Origin: Methanobacteriota archaeon
GTDB lineage: Archaea > Halobacteriota > Methanocellia > Methanocellales > Methanocellaceae
Reading direction: 5' to 3'
Assembly (NCBI GenBank): GCA_023436075.1
Contig: JAEZKS010000291.1
Coordinates: forward strand, 1-10,213
Length of the DNA: 10,213 nt
The notes beneath the pieces were generated by a model. That model did no database searches and was not told the DNA's origin. It worked only from the letters and a program-made list of their open reading frames with translations. The translations under genes were made by a program, and so were the position numbers. Positions within the stretch are counted from its first letter, which is position 1; each line of letters opens with the position of its first letter. Shown here piece by piece: positions 1 through 7,401 of the stretch.

Positions 1-144
1 ACAACTATGGGGCTGAGTCCGGTGCCGCTACTGGCGGCCATGATCATGATTAGCTTAGTCGTATTCATGGCTATATCAGTCACCTTCAACCGGGAATATT
101 TGCGAGAGCTCCGGGATCTTCTCTTGCCAGGTTCCGAAGGATGA
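1..144 (+). CDS. C-terminal end of a membrane protein (partial)
   Basis: An open frame enters from the left edge and stops at TGA 142-144, giving 47 codons of a presumably longer protein. The visible part has one hydrophobic segment of about 22 residues (roughly residues 8-30, rich in Leu, Ala, Met, Ile and Val). A charged tail with alternating Arg, Glu and Leu follows and ends in PGSEG. This reads as a final transmembrane helix with a short amphipathic tail. The family cannot be told from so little. A T-run follows within 20 bases and the asnB promoter comes next, so the gene appears to end a separate transcription unit. A chance open frame is possible, because Met at codon 3 would also allow a tiny stand-alone ORF. 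Confidence 0.5.
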   Translation, partial: TTMGLSPVPLLAAMIMISLVVFMAISVTFNREYLRELRDLLLPGSEG

Positions 145-157
145 CTGGTCCGATTAC

Positions 158-162
158 TTTTT
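158..162 (+). terminator. Possible oligo-T terminator after the upstream gene
   Basis: A run of five T's lies 14 bases past the stop at 144 and just before the asnB promoter. Archaeal RNA polymerase commonly terminates at T-runs. The run is short and there is no hairpin, so the call is weak. Confidence 0.3.
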
Positions 163-174
163 CTACGCACTAAG

Positions 175-189
175 AAAGATATTTAATTG
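175..189 (+). promoter_or_regulatory. TATA-box promoter of the asnB-gatCAB-topA operon
   Basis: The AT-rich element AAAGATATTTAATTG stands out from GC-rich surroundings. Its centre is near 182, so an archaeal start site about 25 bases downstream falls near 207, only a few bases before the ATG at 214. The transcript would be leaderless or nearly so. This placement also argues against translation from TTG 187, which would lie upstream of the RNA start. Confidence 0.6.
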
Positions 190-213
190 CAGACCGGCAA
201 TTCCCATTCTATT

Positions 214-1557
214 ATGTGCGGCATAGCGGGCTTCGTCGGCGCGGGAGCAGGGCAGCGTACTTGCGAGATGACCGAGCTGCTGCACCACCGGGGCCCGGAC
301 GGCTCGGCTGTCTATGACGGAAAACAGGCATGTCTGGGCCACACGCACCTGAAGGTCACCGGCGACTATCCGCAGCCGGTATTGACTGACGAGAAAGCCT
401 TCGTCTTCAACGGCGAGATCTATAACTACAGGGATTTTGCAGACGTTGCCTCCGATACCGAAGCGCTAGCTCGCATCCTGTTGAAGGGCATGGGCGGGCT
501 CATCGCAACTGCCCCGGACATCAATGGCGACTATTCTCTCGCCCTCTGGGACGGCGATAAGCTTTCGCTGATCAGGGACCCGGTCGGAGTGAAGCCGCTG
601 TTCTACGGGCACAATGCGGACGGGTTCGGCTTTGCATCGGAGCGAAAGGCGCTCTGGCGGGCGGGCATCATGGATGTGAAAACCCTGACGCCAGGCGCGG
701 CTTTGATCGACGGCGAGGAACGGAGGGTCATCGATCTTCCGCGCTACGAGCCGGGGCTGGACGAAAGCGATGCAGTCCGGGAGCTGGATAAGTCGCTGGC
801 GGCGGCCGTCCGCGCGCGCGTGCACGAAAAGGCGGCAGTAACGTTTTCCGGCGGCATTGACAGCGCGCTCGTCGGAGCTATGGCGCCAGATATGCCGCTG
901 CTGACCGTGGGCATGGCCGACTCGCACGACGTAAAGGCTGCGAAGCAGGCTGCGAAACTAATGGGTACCGAAAGCCGCCACGTCGTCTACGAGGTAACAG
1001 AAAAGGAGATGACTGATGCTATCGCGGGCACAGTCTGTGCAGTCGAGAGCCCTGACTTGCAAAGAGTCGCCATCGCGCTGCCGCTGTACCTGCTGGCGCA
1101 GCATGCCCGGAAGGACGGCTTCAAAGTATTATTATCGGGGCAGGGCGCGGACGAGCTGTTCGCCGGCTACGCGCGCTATGAGGCTGCAGCTAACCTCGAA
1201 GAAATGCTGGACCATGACCTCCGGCACATTGCGGAAGTCAACCTGGAGAGGGACGACGCGGCGACGATGGCGCATGGCGTCGAATTGCGGGTGCCTTTCC
1301 TCGACATGCGCGTGGTCGGAGCGTCGCGCCGCATGGGCCCGTCACTGAAGGTCCGTCCGAATGGCAAGGATTATATACGCAAATATATCCTAAGAAAAGT
1401 AGCAGAAAAATACCTCCCGCGAGAGGTTGCAAACGCGCCGAAGAAGGCCATACAGTACGGCACCGGCGCCCAGAAAACGATCGAAAGGCTGGCTAAATCG
1501 AGAGGCTGTACCCCGGCCGGCTTCCTTGAAAACATATACAGGGACGTGTTCCGATGA
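214..1557 (+). CDS. asnB: Asparagine synthetase, glutamine-hydrolysing (class II amidotransferase)
   Basis: AsnB converts aspartate, glutamine and ATP into asparagine, glutamate, AMP and PPi in the cytoplasm. At 447 residues it is shorter than E. coli AsnB (554). The N-terminal Ntn glutaminase domain (about residues 1-180) starts MCGIAGFVG, with Cys2 as nucleophile, followed by HHRGPDG (24-30), NGEIYN (66-71) and the SDTE motif with Asp81, which match the glutamine-binding Arg, Asn, Glu and Asp. The synthetase domain has the PP-loop SGGIDS (212-217), SGQGADELFAGY (from 308) and the late VELRVPFLD motif. I chose ATG 214 over an in-frame TTG at 187 because Cys2 must become the free N-terminus and because the TATA box places the RNA start near 207. 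The stop overlaps gatC in ATGA, which suggests translational coupling. A different amidotransferase of the AsnB family is possible but less likely beside gatCAB. Confidence 0.94.
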   Translation: MCGIAGFVGAGAGQRTCEMTELLHHRGPDGSAVYDGKQACLGHTHLKVTGDYPQPVLTDEKAFVFNGEIYNYRDFADVASDTEALARILLKGMGGLIATAPDINGDYSLALWDGDKLSLIRDPVGVKPLFYGHNADGFGFASERKALWRAGIMDVKTLTPGAALIDGEERRVIDLPRYEPGLDESDAVRELDKSLAAAVRARVHEKAAVTFSGGIDSALVGAMAPDMPLLTVGMADSHDVKAAKQAAKLMGTESRHVVYEVTEKEMTDAIAGTVCAVESPDLQRVAIALPLYLLAQHARKDGFKVLLSGQGADELFAGYARYEAAANLEEMLDHDLRHIAEVNLERDDAATMAHGVELRVPFLDMRVVGASRRMGPSLKVRPNGKDYIRKYILRKVAEKYLPREVANAPKKAIQYGTGAQKTIERLAKSRGCTPAGFLENIYRDVFR

Positions 1558-1835
1558 TCACCGAAAAAGACGTAGAGCACATCGGCTCCCTCGCCTGCAT
1601 CGACCTGACGGAGCAGGAGACGGCGCTGTTCGCAAAGCAGTTCAATTCCATTCTAGAGTACTTCAAAGAGCTCGATGCGGTGAATACGGAAAACGTCGAG
1701 CCGACATACCACGTGATTGGCCTGACTAACGTGTTCCGGGAGGACGTGGCGGAAGAGTCGCTGTCACAGGATGACGTCCTGCGCAACGCGCCCAAACATG
1801 AAAAGGGCTTCGTCAAAGGGCCCAGGATCGTGTGA
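1554..1835 (+). CDS. gatC: Asp/Glu-tRNA amidotransferase subunit C
   Basis: GatC is the small structural subunit of the GatCAB tRNA-dependent amidotransferase. In the family it wraps around GatA and tethers it to GatB. The 93 residues match the usual size of about 95. The pattern is typical: an N-terminal helix with VEHIGSLACIDLTEQE, a second helix carrying FNSILEYFKELD, the linker segment VEPTYHV, and a C-terminal tail with DDVLRNAPKHEKGFVKGPRIV-type spacing that in homologues lies along GatA. It begins in the ATGA overlap with asnB and ends in a GTGA overlap with gatA, so the three are probably translated in series. A weak Shine-Dalgarno-like AGGGA lies at 1540-1544. Confidence 0.95.
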   Translation: MITEKDVEHIGSLACIDLTEQETALFAKQFNSILEYFKELDAVNTENVEPTYHVIGLTNVFREDVAEESLSQDDVLRNAPKHEKGFVKGPRIV

Positions 1836-3220
1836 CCATGTTCCTGGAGGCAACCGAGAAGACGTTCGAGTGCATCAGGCAGAGCAAGCTCAACGCTTTT
1901 ATCACGCTCAACAAAGAGCAGGCACTACAGACTGCGAAAGCCGTAGACGACGGCAAAGTGACCGGCAGGCTGGCCGGCATGACGGTGGCTGTAAAAGACT
2001 GCATCACCACGAAGGGCCTGCAGACGACCTGCGGCTCGAAGATACTGACTGGATACGTGCCGCCATTCGACGCGGAGGTGGTGGCCCGGCTACGCAAGGA
2101 AGGCGCAATCATCACAGGCAAGGCTAACATGGACGAGTTCGCTATGGGCACGTCCACTGAGTCGAGCCATTACGGCCCGACGAAGAATCCCTGGGACCTT
2201 ACCAGGGTGCCCGGCGGCTCCTCGGGCGGGAGCGCTGCGGCCGTCGCAGGCCTGGAGAGCCGGATGGCCCTGGGCACTGACACGGGCGGCTCGGTGCGCT
2301 GCCCCGCCGCATTCTGCGGCGTAGTCGGAATAAAGCCGACCTACGGGCTGGTGTCCCGGTACGGTGTCGTCGAGTACGCCAACTCGCTGGAGCAGGTAGG
2401 ACCTATCACCCGCAACGTCGCGGACGCGGCGCTGCTGCTTGACGTGATCGCCGGCGGCGACCCGAAGGACTCCACTTCGGTAGCCGAAGCCGACAAGGTC
2501 ACCTATACCGATCATCTCATCGACGACGTCAAGGGCCTCCGGATCGGAGTCCCCGAGGAGTACTTCGTCGAGGGCATGGACAAGCGCGTCGAAAAGGCGG
2601 TCTGGGATGCCATCATGACCCTGGATAAGCTCGGCGCCGACTACAAGAAAGTCTCGCTGCCCCACACCAAATACGCCTTATCCGCTTACTACATCATCGC
2701 CATGTGCGAGGCGTCGTCCAACCTGGCCAGGTTCGACGGGCTGCGGTACGGCTTGCGCACGGGCAAGGACGAGAACTGGCACACCACCTTCAGCCGCATC
2801 CGTGCGGAGGGCTTCGGCCCCGAGGTGAAGCGCCGGATCATGCTCGGGACGTACGCGCTGTCCGAGGGCTACATCGGCGCCTACTACCTGAAGGCGCTCA
2901 AGGTGCGCACGCTCATCAAGAACGACTTCGTCGAGGCCTTCAAGCACGTGGACGTGCTGGCCGCGCCGACCATGCCCACGCCGGCGTTCAAGATCGGCGA
3001 GAAGGTCGACGACCCGCTGTCCATGTACCTGGCGGACGTCGACACGCTGCCGATCAATCTCGCCGGCGTGCCGTCGATCGCGGTGCCCTGCGGTTTCGCC
3101 GGACACCTGCCCATCGGAATGCAGCTGATCGGCAACTTCTTCGACGAGCCGAAGCTGATACAGGCGGCGTACACGTTCGAGTCGAACACGGACTTCCAGA
3201 AGCTCCCGGAGGGGTTCTGA
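1832..3220 (+). CDS. gatA: Asp/Glu-tRNA amidotransferase subunit A (amidase)
   Basis: GatA hydrolyses glutamine (or asparagine) to ammonia, which is channelled to GatB for amidation of mischarged tRNA. The 462-residue protein is an amidase-signature enzyme with the full Ser-cisSer-Lys triad. Lys55 lies in VAVKDCITTKG, Ser130 in PGGSSGGSAAAVA and Ser154 in GTDTGGSVRCPAAF, and the spacing equals that of S. aureus GatA (Lys79, Ser154, Ser178). Other family hallmarks are GKANMDEFAMG (96-106) and the KPTYGLVSRYG segment. The start is either GTG 1832, which overlaps the gatC stop, or ATG 1838 two codons later. An AGGAT at 1824-1828 could serve either. From about 2500 onward nearly all third codon positions are G or C, stronger than in asnB. 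gatB follows with no spacer. Confidence 0.97.
   Translation: MTMFLEATEKTFECIRQSKLNAFITLNKEQALQTAKAVDDGKVTGRLAGMTVAVKDCITTKGLQTTCGSKILTGYVPPFDAEVVARLRKEGAIITGKANMDEFAMGTSTESSHYGPTKNPWDLTRVPGGSSGGSAAAVAGLESRMALGTDTGGSVRCPAAFCGVVGIKPTYGLVSRYGVVEYANSLEQVGPITRNVADAALLLDVIAGGDPKDSTSVAEADKVTYTDHLIDDVKGLRIGVPEEYFVEGMDKRVEKAVWDAIMTLDKLGADYKKVSLPHTKYALSAYYIIAMCEASSNLARFDGLRYGLRTGKDENWHTTFSRIRAEGFGPEVKRRIMLGTYALSEGYIGAYYLKALKVRTLIKNDFVEAFKHVDVLAAPTMPTPAFKIGEKVDDPLSMYLADVDTLPINLAGVPSIAVPCGFAGHLPIGMQLIGNFFDEPKLIQAAYTFESNTDFQKLPEGF
3208..3212 (+). promoter_or_regulatory. Shine-Dalgarno site for gatB
   Basis: GGAGG lies inside the last codons of gatA, eight bases before the gatB ATG at 3221. This is the strongest ribosome-binding site in the operon. 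It fixes the gatB start even though the gene directly abuts the gatA stop. Confidence 0.65.
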
Positions 3221-4660
3221 ATGAGTGACTATGTCATCTCCGACGACGGCGGCGACGTCATCATCGGCCTCGAGATCCACTGCCAGCTGAACAAGCTGGC
3301 AAGCAAGCTGTTCTGCGGCTGCTCGACGCAGCACCACGAGGCGGAGCCGAACACCCACACGTGTCCCGTGTGCATGGGCCTGCCCGGCGCGCTGCCGGTC
3401 ATCAACAAGAAAGCCGTCGAGTACACGATCATGGTCGGGCTCTCGCTGGGCTGCGAGATCGCGCAGCACACCCAGTTCTACCGGAAGAACTACTACTATC
3501 CCGACCTGCCCCGAGGCTTCCAGATCACTCAATATGACTTCCCGATCGCCTCGAACGGCACGGTCACCGTCGACACGGACGGGCAGGAGCGGACGATCCG
3601 CATCCGCCGCGTCCACATGGAAGAGGACCCGGGACGTCTGGTGCACCAGGGCTCCATCGAGACGAGCAAATTCGTCCTGGTCGACTACAACCGTTCCGGC
3701 ATGCCGCTCATAGAGGTCGTGACGGAGCCTGATCTCCGCTCGCCCAAAGAGGCGCGACGTTTTATCAACAAATTGCGCAATATCCTTGAGTACCTCGACG
3801 TGTTCGATGGCTCGCTGCCTGGCGCATTGAGAGTCGACGCGAACATCTCGCTGCGCGGCGGGGCACGGGTGGAGATCAAGAACATCTCCTCGTACAAGGG
3901 CGTCGAGCGGGCGCTGCTGTTCGAGATCTCCCGGCAGCAGAACATGAAGAGGAGGGGCGTGAAAGTCACGCAGGAGACCCGGCACTACGACGACGATCGT
4001 AACTGCACCATCACGCTGCGTTCCAAGGAACAGGCTGAGGAATACCGTTATTTCCCGGAGGCAGACCTTGTGCCGCTGTCGGTCAGCGGCTGGCAGCACG
4101 CGCTGAAGGAGAGGCTGCCGGAACTGCCTGATGCCAGGCGGGAGCGCTTCAAGAGGCAATATGGCATTTCCGATGACCACGCCAAAGTCCTCACGTCTGA
4201 GATCCGCGTGGCGAACTACTACGAGTACGTAGCTGCGAAGGTCGACCCGGCACTCGCAGCGACGTGGGTGGCCGACTGCCTGAAGGGCGAGCTGAATTAC
4301 CGGGACATGGACGTGCGCGACGCCTTCGGCCCGGACAAGATGATATTCATACTGGAACAGTTCAAGAAAGGAGCCATCACGGACAAGGGAGCCGTCGAGG
4401 TCGTGCGGACGCTGCTCAACGAGGGCGGTGATCCGCAGGACATCATCGCGAAGAAAGGCCTCGTGAAGGTGGAAACAGACATCACGCGCTCTGCGGTCGC
4501 CGAAGTCATCAAGGAGAACGCCGCCGCTGTCCAGGACCTCCGGACCGGCAAGGCTGCGGCGCTGAACTACTTAGTTGGCATGGTCATGAAGAAGACGAGG
4601 GGCAGGGCTGACCCTGCAGAGGTCAACCTGTTGTTGAGGGAGCTGCTCGAATGCACTTAA
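3221..4660 (+). CDS. gatB: Asp/Glu-tRNA amidotransferase subunit B
   Basis: GatB is the kinase/transamidase subunit. It activates the side-chain carboxylate of Asp-tRNA(Asn) or Glu-tRNA(Gln) with ATP and adds ammonia delivered from GatA. The 479 residues match the family length. The cradle domain opens with GLEIHCQL (16-23) and a zinc knot with Cys32, Cys34, Cys48 and Cys51. RKNYYYPDLPRGFQITQYD follows, then HMEEDPG (from His132, with Glu134), LVDYNRSGMPLIEVVTEPD, VEIKNISSYKGVERA and EYRYFPEADLVPL. The last part, from about residue 330, is the helical and YqeY-like tRNA-binding region ending NLLLRELLE. Most archaea use GatDE for Gln-tRNA, so Asn-tRNA is the likelier main product here. That is inference from the family, not visible in this gene. 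The last 10 bases overlap topA. Confidence 0.97.
   Translation: MSDYVISDDGGDVIIGLEIHCQLNKLASKLFCGCSTQHHEAEPNTHTCPVCMGLPGALPVINKKAVEYTIMVGLSLGCEIAQHTQFYRKNYYYPDLPRGFQITQYDFPIASNGTVTVDTDGQERTIRIRRVHMEEDPGRLVHQGSIETSKFVLVDYNRSGMPLIEVVTEPDLRSPKEARRFINKLRNILEYLDVFDGSLPGALRVDANISLRGGARVEIKNISSYKGVERALLFEISRQQNMKRRGVKVTQETRHYDDDRNCTITLRSKEQAEEYRYFPEADLVPLSVSGWQHALKERLPELPDARRERFKRQYGISDDHAKVLTSEIRVANYYEYVAAKVDPALAATWVADCLKGELNYRDMDVRDAFGPDKMIFILEQFKKGAITDKGAVEVVRTLLNEGGDPQDIIAKKGLVKVETDITRSAVAEVIKENAAAVQDLRTGKAAALNYLVGMVMKKTRGRADPAEVNLLLRELLECT
4636..4642 (+). promoter_or_regulatory. Shine-Dalgarno site for topA
   Basis: GAGGGAG lies eight bases before ATG 4651, within the 3' end of gatB. It supports the chosen topA start and independent ribosome entry despite the 10-base gene overlap. 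Confidence 0.55.
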
Positions 4661-6783
4661 TCGTCACCGAGAAAAACATCACGGCAAAGAAAATCGCACA
4701 GATACTCTTCGGAAAAAGCTACAAGGAGAACAAGATCGAAGGCATCTCCGTCTACGTCAGCGACAGCACTCAGATCGTCGGTCTGTCCGGCCATATCGTG
4801 AACATCGACTTCCCGGAGCAGTACAACAACTGGTCGATCACCCAGCCGAAAGACCTCATCCGCGCGGAGACCGAAGTCCGCTATACGCACAAAAAGATCG
4901 GCACCGCCCTCAAGAAGCTGTCGAAGGACGCCACGCTCGTCACCATTGCCACTGACTTTGACCGCGAAGGCGAGCTGATCGGCGTCGAGGCGTACCGCAT
5001 CATCAAGGAGAACAATAAGAGCGTGCCGTTCGACCGCGTCCGGTTCAGCGCGATCACCAAGCAGGAGATCGATCGCGCGTTCGCGAACCGGGTGCCGCTG
5101 GACTTCAACCTCGCGGCTGCCGGCGAAGCACGACAGAAGATCGACCTCGTCTGGGGCGGGGCGCTGACGCGCTACATCTCGCTGACCTGCGGCCGTCTCG
5201 GCAAGAGCTTCTTATCCGTCGGCCGGGTACAGACGCCGCTGCTTGCCCTTCTCGTGGACCGGGAACTGGAGATCCGGGCGTTCACGCCAACGCCATACTG
5301 GGAACTCTACGCGAACCTGAAGGACAGCGCAGAATTCACGACAAAACACGAATGCAACCGCTTTGAGGATAAGCCGACCGCAGAGAAGATCAAAGCGAAG
5401 CTCGGCAGCTCAGGAACGGTCGCCGAATACCGGAAAGGCGCCCGGCCTGACGCCCCGCCCATACCGTTCTCGACCACCGAGTTCATCCGCGCGGCGGCGA
5501 GCATCGGCTTCAGCGCGGCCAATGCCATGCGCATCGCCGAGAACCTGTACGTCAACGGATGGATTTCCTATCCACGTACCGATAACACCGTCTATCCGGC
5601 CAGCCTGAACCTGCGAGAAATCTTAGATGTCTTTGCTTCCGGCGAATTCGGAGCATATGCCAGGAAGCTGCTCGAAGGCCCGATCACGCCCACCCGGGGC
5701 AAGAAGGAGACGACGGACCACCCGCCCATCTATCCTGTTGCCAGCGCAAAGAAATCGGACATGCGCGACGATGAGTGGCGGGTCTATGAGCTGGTCGTGC
5801 GGCGGTTCTTCGCCACGCTGGCGCCCGCAGCATCCTGGGATACCCAGAACATAGTCGTGGACATCTCCGGGGAGAAGTTCAAGGCCAGCGGCTCACGTCT
5901 CGCCGTCGCCGGATGGCGCCACTATTACCCGTACGGCATGCCGAAGGAAGAGTCGTTGCCCGAAGTCACCGAAGGCGAAGTGCTGAAGGTCACTAAGATC
6001 GACCTGCTCGAGAAGATGACCACGCCACCGACGCGCTACGGCCAGGGCCGGCTCGTCAAGATGATGGAAGACCTCGGGCTCGGCACCAAGTCGACGCGCC
6101 ATGAGACCATCCAGAAGCTCTACGCGCGCAACTACGTCCATGGCAACCCGCCCCAGCCGACCAACATGGCTGTGCGGGTGGTCGAGGCGCTGGAGAAGTA
6201 TGCTGACCTGATCACGAAGCCCGACATGACCAGCAAGCTTGAGAGCGATATGGACGAGATCGCCGATGGCAAGATCAAGGAAGAGAACGTCGTCGACGAG
6301 TCCCAGGCCATGCTGGAGACGATCTTCGGCGTGCTGGACAAAAAACATGACGAGATCCGCGACGTCCTGTACGAGGGACTCCGCGAGGACAAGATCATTG
6401 GCAAGTGCCAGATCTGCGGCTCAGACCTGATGGTGCGGAAGAGCAAGAAGGGCAGCCGGTTCATCGGTTGCAGTGGGTATCCGAACTGCACCTTCTCGCT
6501 GCCGCTGCCCCCGTCTGGCAACATCGTGGTGACCAACAAGATGTGCGAGAAGCACGGGCTGAGCCATATCAAGATCATCACCGGTGGCAAGAAGCCATGG
6601 GAGCTGGGATGCCCGCAATGCAACTTCGAGGCGTGGCAGAAAGAAAAGGAGAAGAAAGCTGCCGAGGCAGGGACTGTGGCTGACACTAAGACTGAGAAGG
6701 CCGCGCCGAAGAAGAAGCCTGCAGAAAAGAAACCCGCAGCCCCGAAAAAGAAAAAGGTCGAGGAAAAGCCTCCTGCGGCCTGA
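4651..6783 (+). CDS. topA: DNA topoisomerase I, archaeal type IA
   Basis: This enzyme relaxes negatively supercoiled DNA by transient single-strand cleavage through a 5'-phosphotyrosine. The 710 residues carry an N-terminal Toprim domain with Glu7 (LIVTEKN) and the metal-binding ATDFDREGE motif (Asp102, Asp104, Glu106). The catalytic Tyr307 lies in GWISYPRTDN, followed by Arg309. The later LGLGTKSTRHETIQKLY segment is also typical. Two zinc ribbons follow: Cys586/589/607/613, then Cys632, His635, Cys654 and Cys657. From about residue 660 the protein becomes a Lys/Ala/Pro-rich tail with repeated KKK and EKK groups, likely disordered and DNA-binding. No helicase domain is present, so it is not a reverse gyrase. 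It overlaps gatB by 10 bases and ends the operon. A housekeeping topoisomerase behind tRNA-amidation genes has no obvious functional reason beyond shared expression. Confidence 0.97.
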   Translation: MHLIVTEKNITAKKIAQILFGKSYKENKIEGISVYVSDSTQIVGLSGHIVNIDFPEQYNNWSITQPKDLIRAETEVRYTHKKIGTALKKLSKDATLVTIATDFDREGELIGVEAYRIIKENNKSVPFDRVRFSAITKQEIDRAFANRVPLDFNLAAAGEARQKIDLVWGGALTRYISLTCGRLGKSFLSVGRVQTPLLALLVDRELEIRAFTPTPYWELYANLKDSAEFTTKHECNRFEDKPTAEKIKAKLGSSGTVAEYRKGARPDAPPIPFSTTEFIRAAASIGFSAANAMRIAENLYVNGWISYPRTDNTVYPASLNLREILDVFASGEFGAYARKLLEGPITPTRGKKETTDHPPIYPVASAKKSDMRDDEWRVYELVVRRFFATLAPAASWDTQNIVVDISGEKFKASGSRLAVAGWRHYYPYGMPKEESLPEVTEGEVLKVTKIDLLEKMTTPPTRYGQGRLVKMMEDLGLGTKSTRHETIQKLYARNYVHGNPPQPTNMAVRVVEALEKYADLITKPDMTSKLESDMDEIADGKIKEENVVDESQAMLETIFGVLDKKHDEIRDVLYEGLREDKIIGKCQICGSDLMVRKSKKGSRFIGCSGYPNCTFSLPLPPSGNIVVTNKMCEKHGLSHIKIITGGKKPWELGCPQCNFEAWQKEKEKKAAEAGTVADTKTEKAAPKKKPAEKKPAAPKKKKVEEKPPAA
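6744..6756 (-). terminator. T-rich stretch that may terminate the convergent lipoprotein transcript
   Basis: On the minus strand this reads as two T5 runs separated by one C. It is the complement of Lys codons in the topA tail. It lies about 70 bases past the stop of the minus-strand lipoprotein gene. Archaeal termination at T-runs makes it a plausible terminator embedded in a coding sequence, but the pattern is also forced by the Lys codons. Confidence 0.35.
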
Positions 6784-6793
6784 TATTTTTATT
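6784..6793 (+). terminator. Oligo-T terminator of the asnB-topA operon
   Basis: TATTTTTATT follows directly after the topA stop codon and includes a T5 run in an otherwise GC-rich area. This is the usual form of an archaeal intrinsic terminator. No strong hairpin is seen beside it. Confidence 0.5.
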
Positions 6794-6826
6794 GTATCCC
6801 GGCAGCCCGGATGCCCGATCGACGCT

Positions 6827-7276
6827 TCAGGTGAACAACGGCATGGTAGTGCCATCTTGCAAGCCCGGGCCATTATTATATGACTCTACGTGCTGGTTAT
6901 AGTCTCTGACAAACAGATTGAACTGTGTCTGTAGCGACAGCTCGTTGGCGGTCACTGTCTCGTAATCGTCGCTGTCCTGTTTAAGATATTTTTTCAGCTC
7001 CTCACCGGCCTGAATAGAGGCGTTCACGTCGTTTTGCAGCGCCGTCAGGTTCGAGTAGTATCTGGGCATAATCTCTTTAAGAGATACGATATCCACGCCC
7101 AGACTGAATCTGTCGTATAAGTTTTGCACGACTGATAACTGTTCATTTGTCGTTATGATTTGCTGGTCGTATTTTTCCTGCGCGCTATCCCGCTCGCTGT
7201 TGTCTACACATCCGGCGACGATCAGTATGGCAAACACGACAAGTGCAGCTATCAATATGTGTTTTATCGCTACCAT
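6827..7276 (-). CDS. Small predicted lipoprotein, family unknown
   Basis: I do not recognise this family. Read from ATG 7276 the product has 149 residues. An in-frame TTG at 7300 would add eight residues, but the TATA box near 7320 puts the RNA start near 7295, so the ATG is preferred. The N-terminus is a lipoprotein signal: MVAIKH, a hydrophobic core of about 15 residues, then IVAGC with Cys23 as the probable lipidated residue and VDNSE after it. The mature part, about 127 residues, is hydrophilic and Gln/Asn/Asp/Tyr-rich. It looks mostly helical, possibly coiled-coil (EKYDQQIITTNEQL, LTALQNDVNASIQAGEELKK). It would sit on the outer face of the membrane. The gene is visibly richer in A and T than topA or the hydrolase, suggesting fast evolution or transfer. 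It is convergent with topA. Confidence 0.75.
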   Translation of the reverse strand: MVAIKHILIAALVVFAILIVAGCVDNSERDSAQEKYDQQIITTNEQLSVVQNLYDRFSLGVDIVSLKEIMPRYYSNLTALQNDVNASIQAGEELKKYLKQDSDDYETVTANELSLQTQFNLFVRDYNQHVESYNNGPGLQDGTTMPLFT

Positions 7277-7315
7277 GTTATACACAAACCTTGTTGACAA
7301 GTGATAGTAACGCGT

Positions 7316-7325
7316 AAATATAAAT
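7316..7325 (-). promoter_or_regulatory. TATA-box promoter of the lipoprotein gene
   Basis: On the minus strand the element reads ATTTATATTT. It is centred about 44 bases before the ATG at 7276, which predicts a leader of about 20 bases. The element is nearly symmetrical, so it could also fire to the right, but that would leave about 170 bases before the hydrolase start. Confidence 0.6.
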
Positions 7326-7401
7326 CATTTGATCTGAACGTCCAACCATTGCACTGCGAATTTCAAGATGCGACACCTGGCCAGGCCCATGTCTTGACGG
7401 C

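Noticed and set aside
187..213. N-terminal extension of asnB from TTG 187
   Set aside because: It would hide the catalytic cysteine and starts before the RNA start predicted from the TATA box.
2678..4180. A 500-codon open frame on the minus strand, antisense to gatA and gatB
   Set aside because: The plus-strand genes are certain, and in this stretch their third positions are almost all G or C, which removes stops from the opposite frame. The translation is Arg, Val, Asp and Leu-rich with no recognisable motif.
6793..6812. A possible terminator hairpin around ATCCCGGCAGCCCGGAT between topA and the lipoprotein gene
   Set aside because: Only the outer ATCC/GGAT pairs. The inner bases mismatch, so a stable stem is unlikely.
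7376..7385. A perfect 10-base palindrome, CCTGGCCAGG
   Set aside because: It is short and GC-rich, is not repeated in the window and is not placed at a promoter or gene end, so chance is enough.
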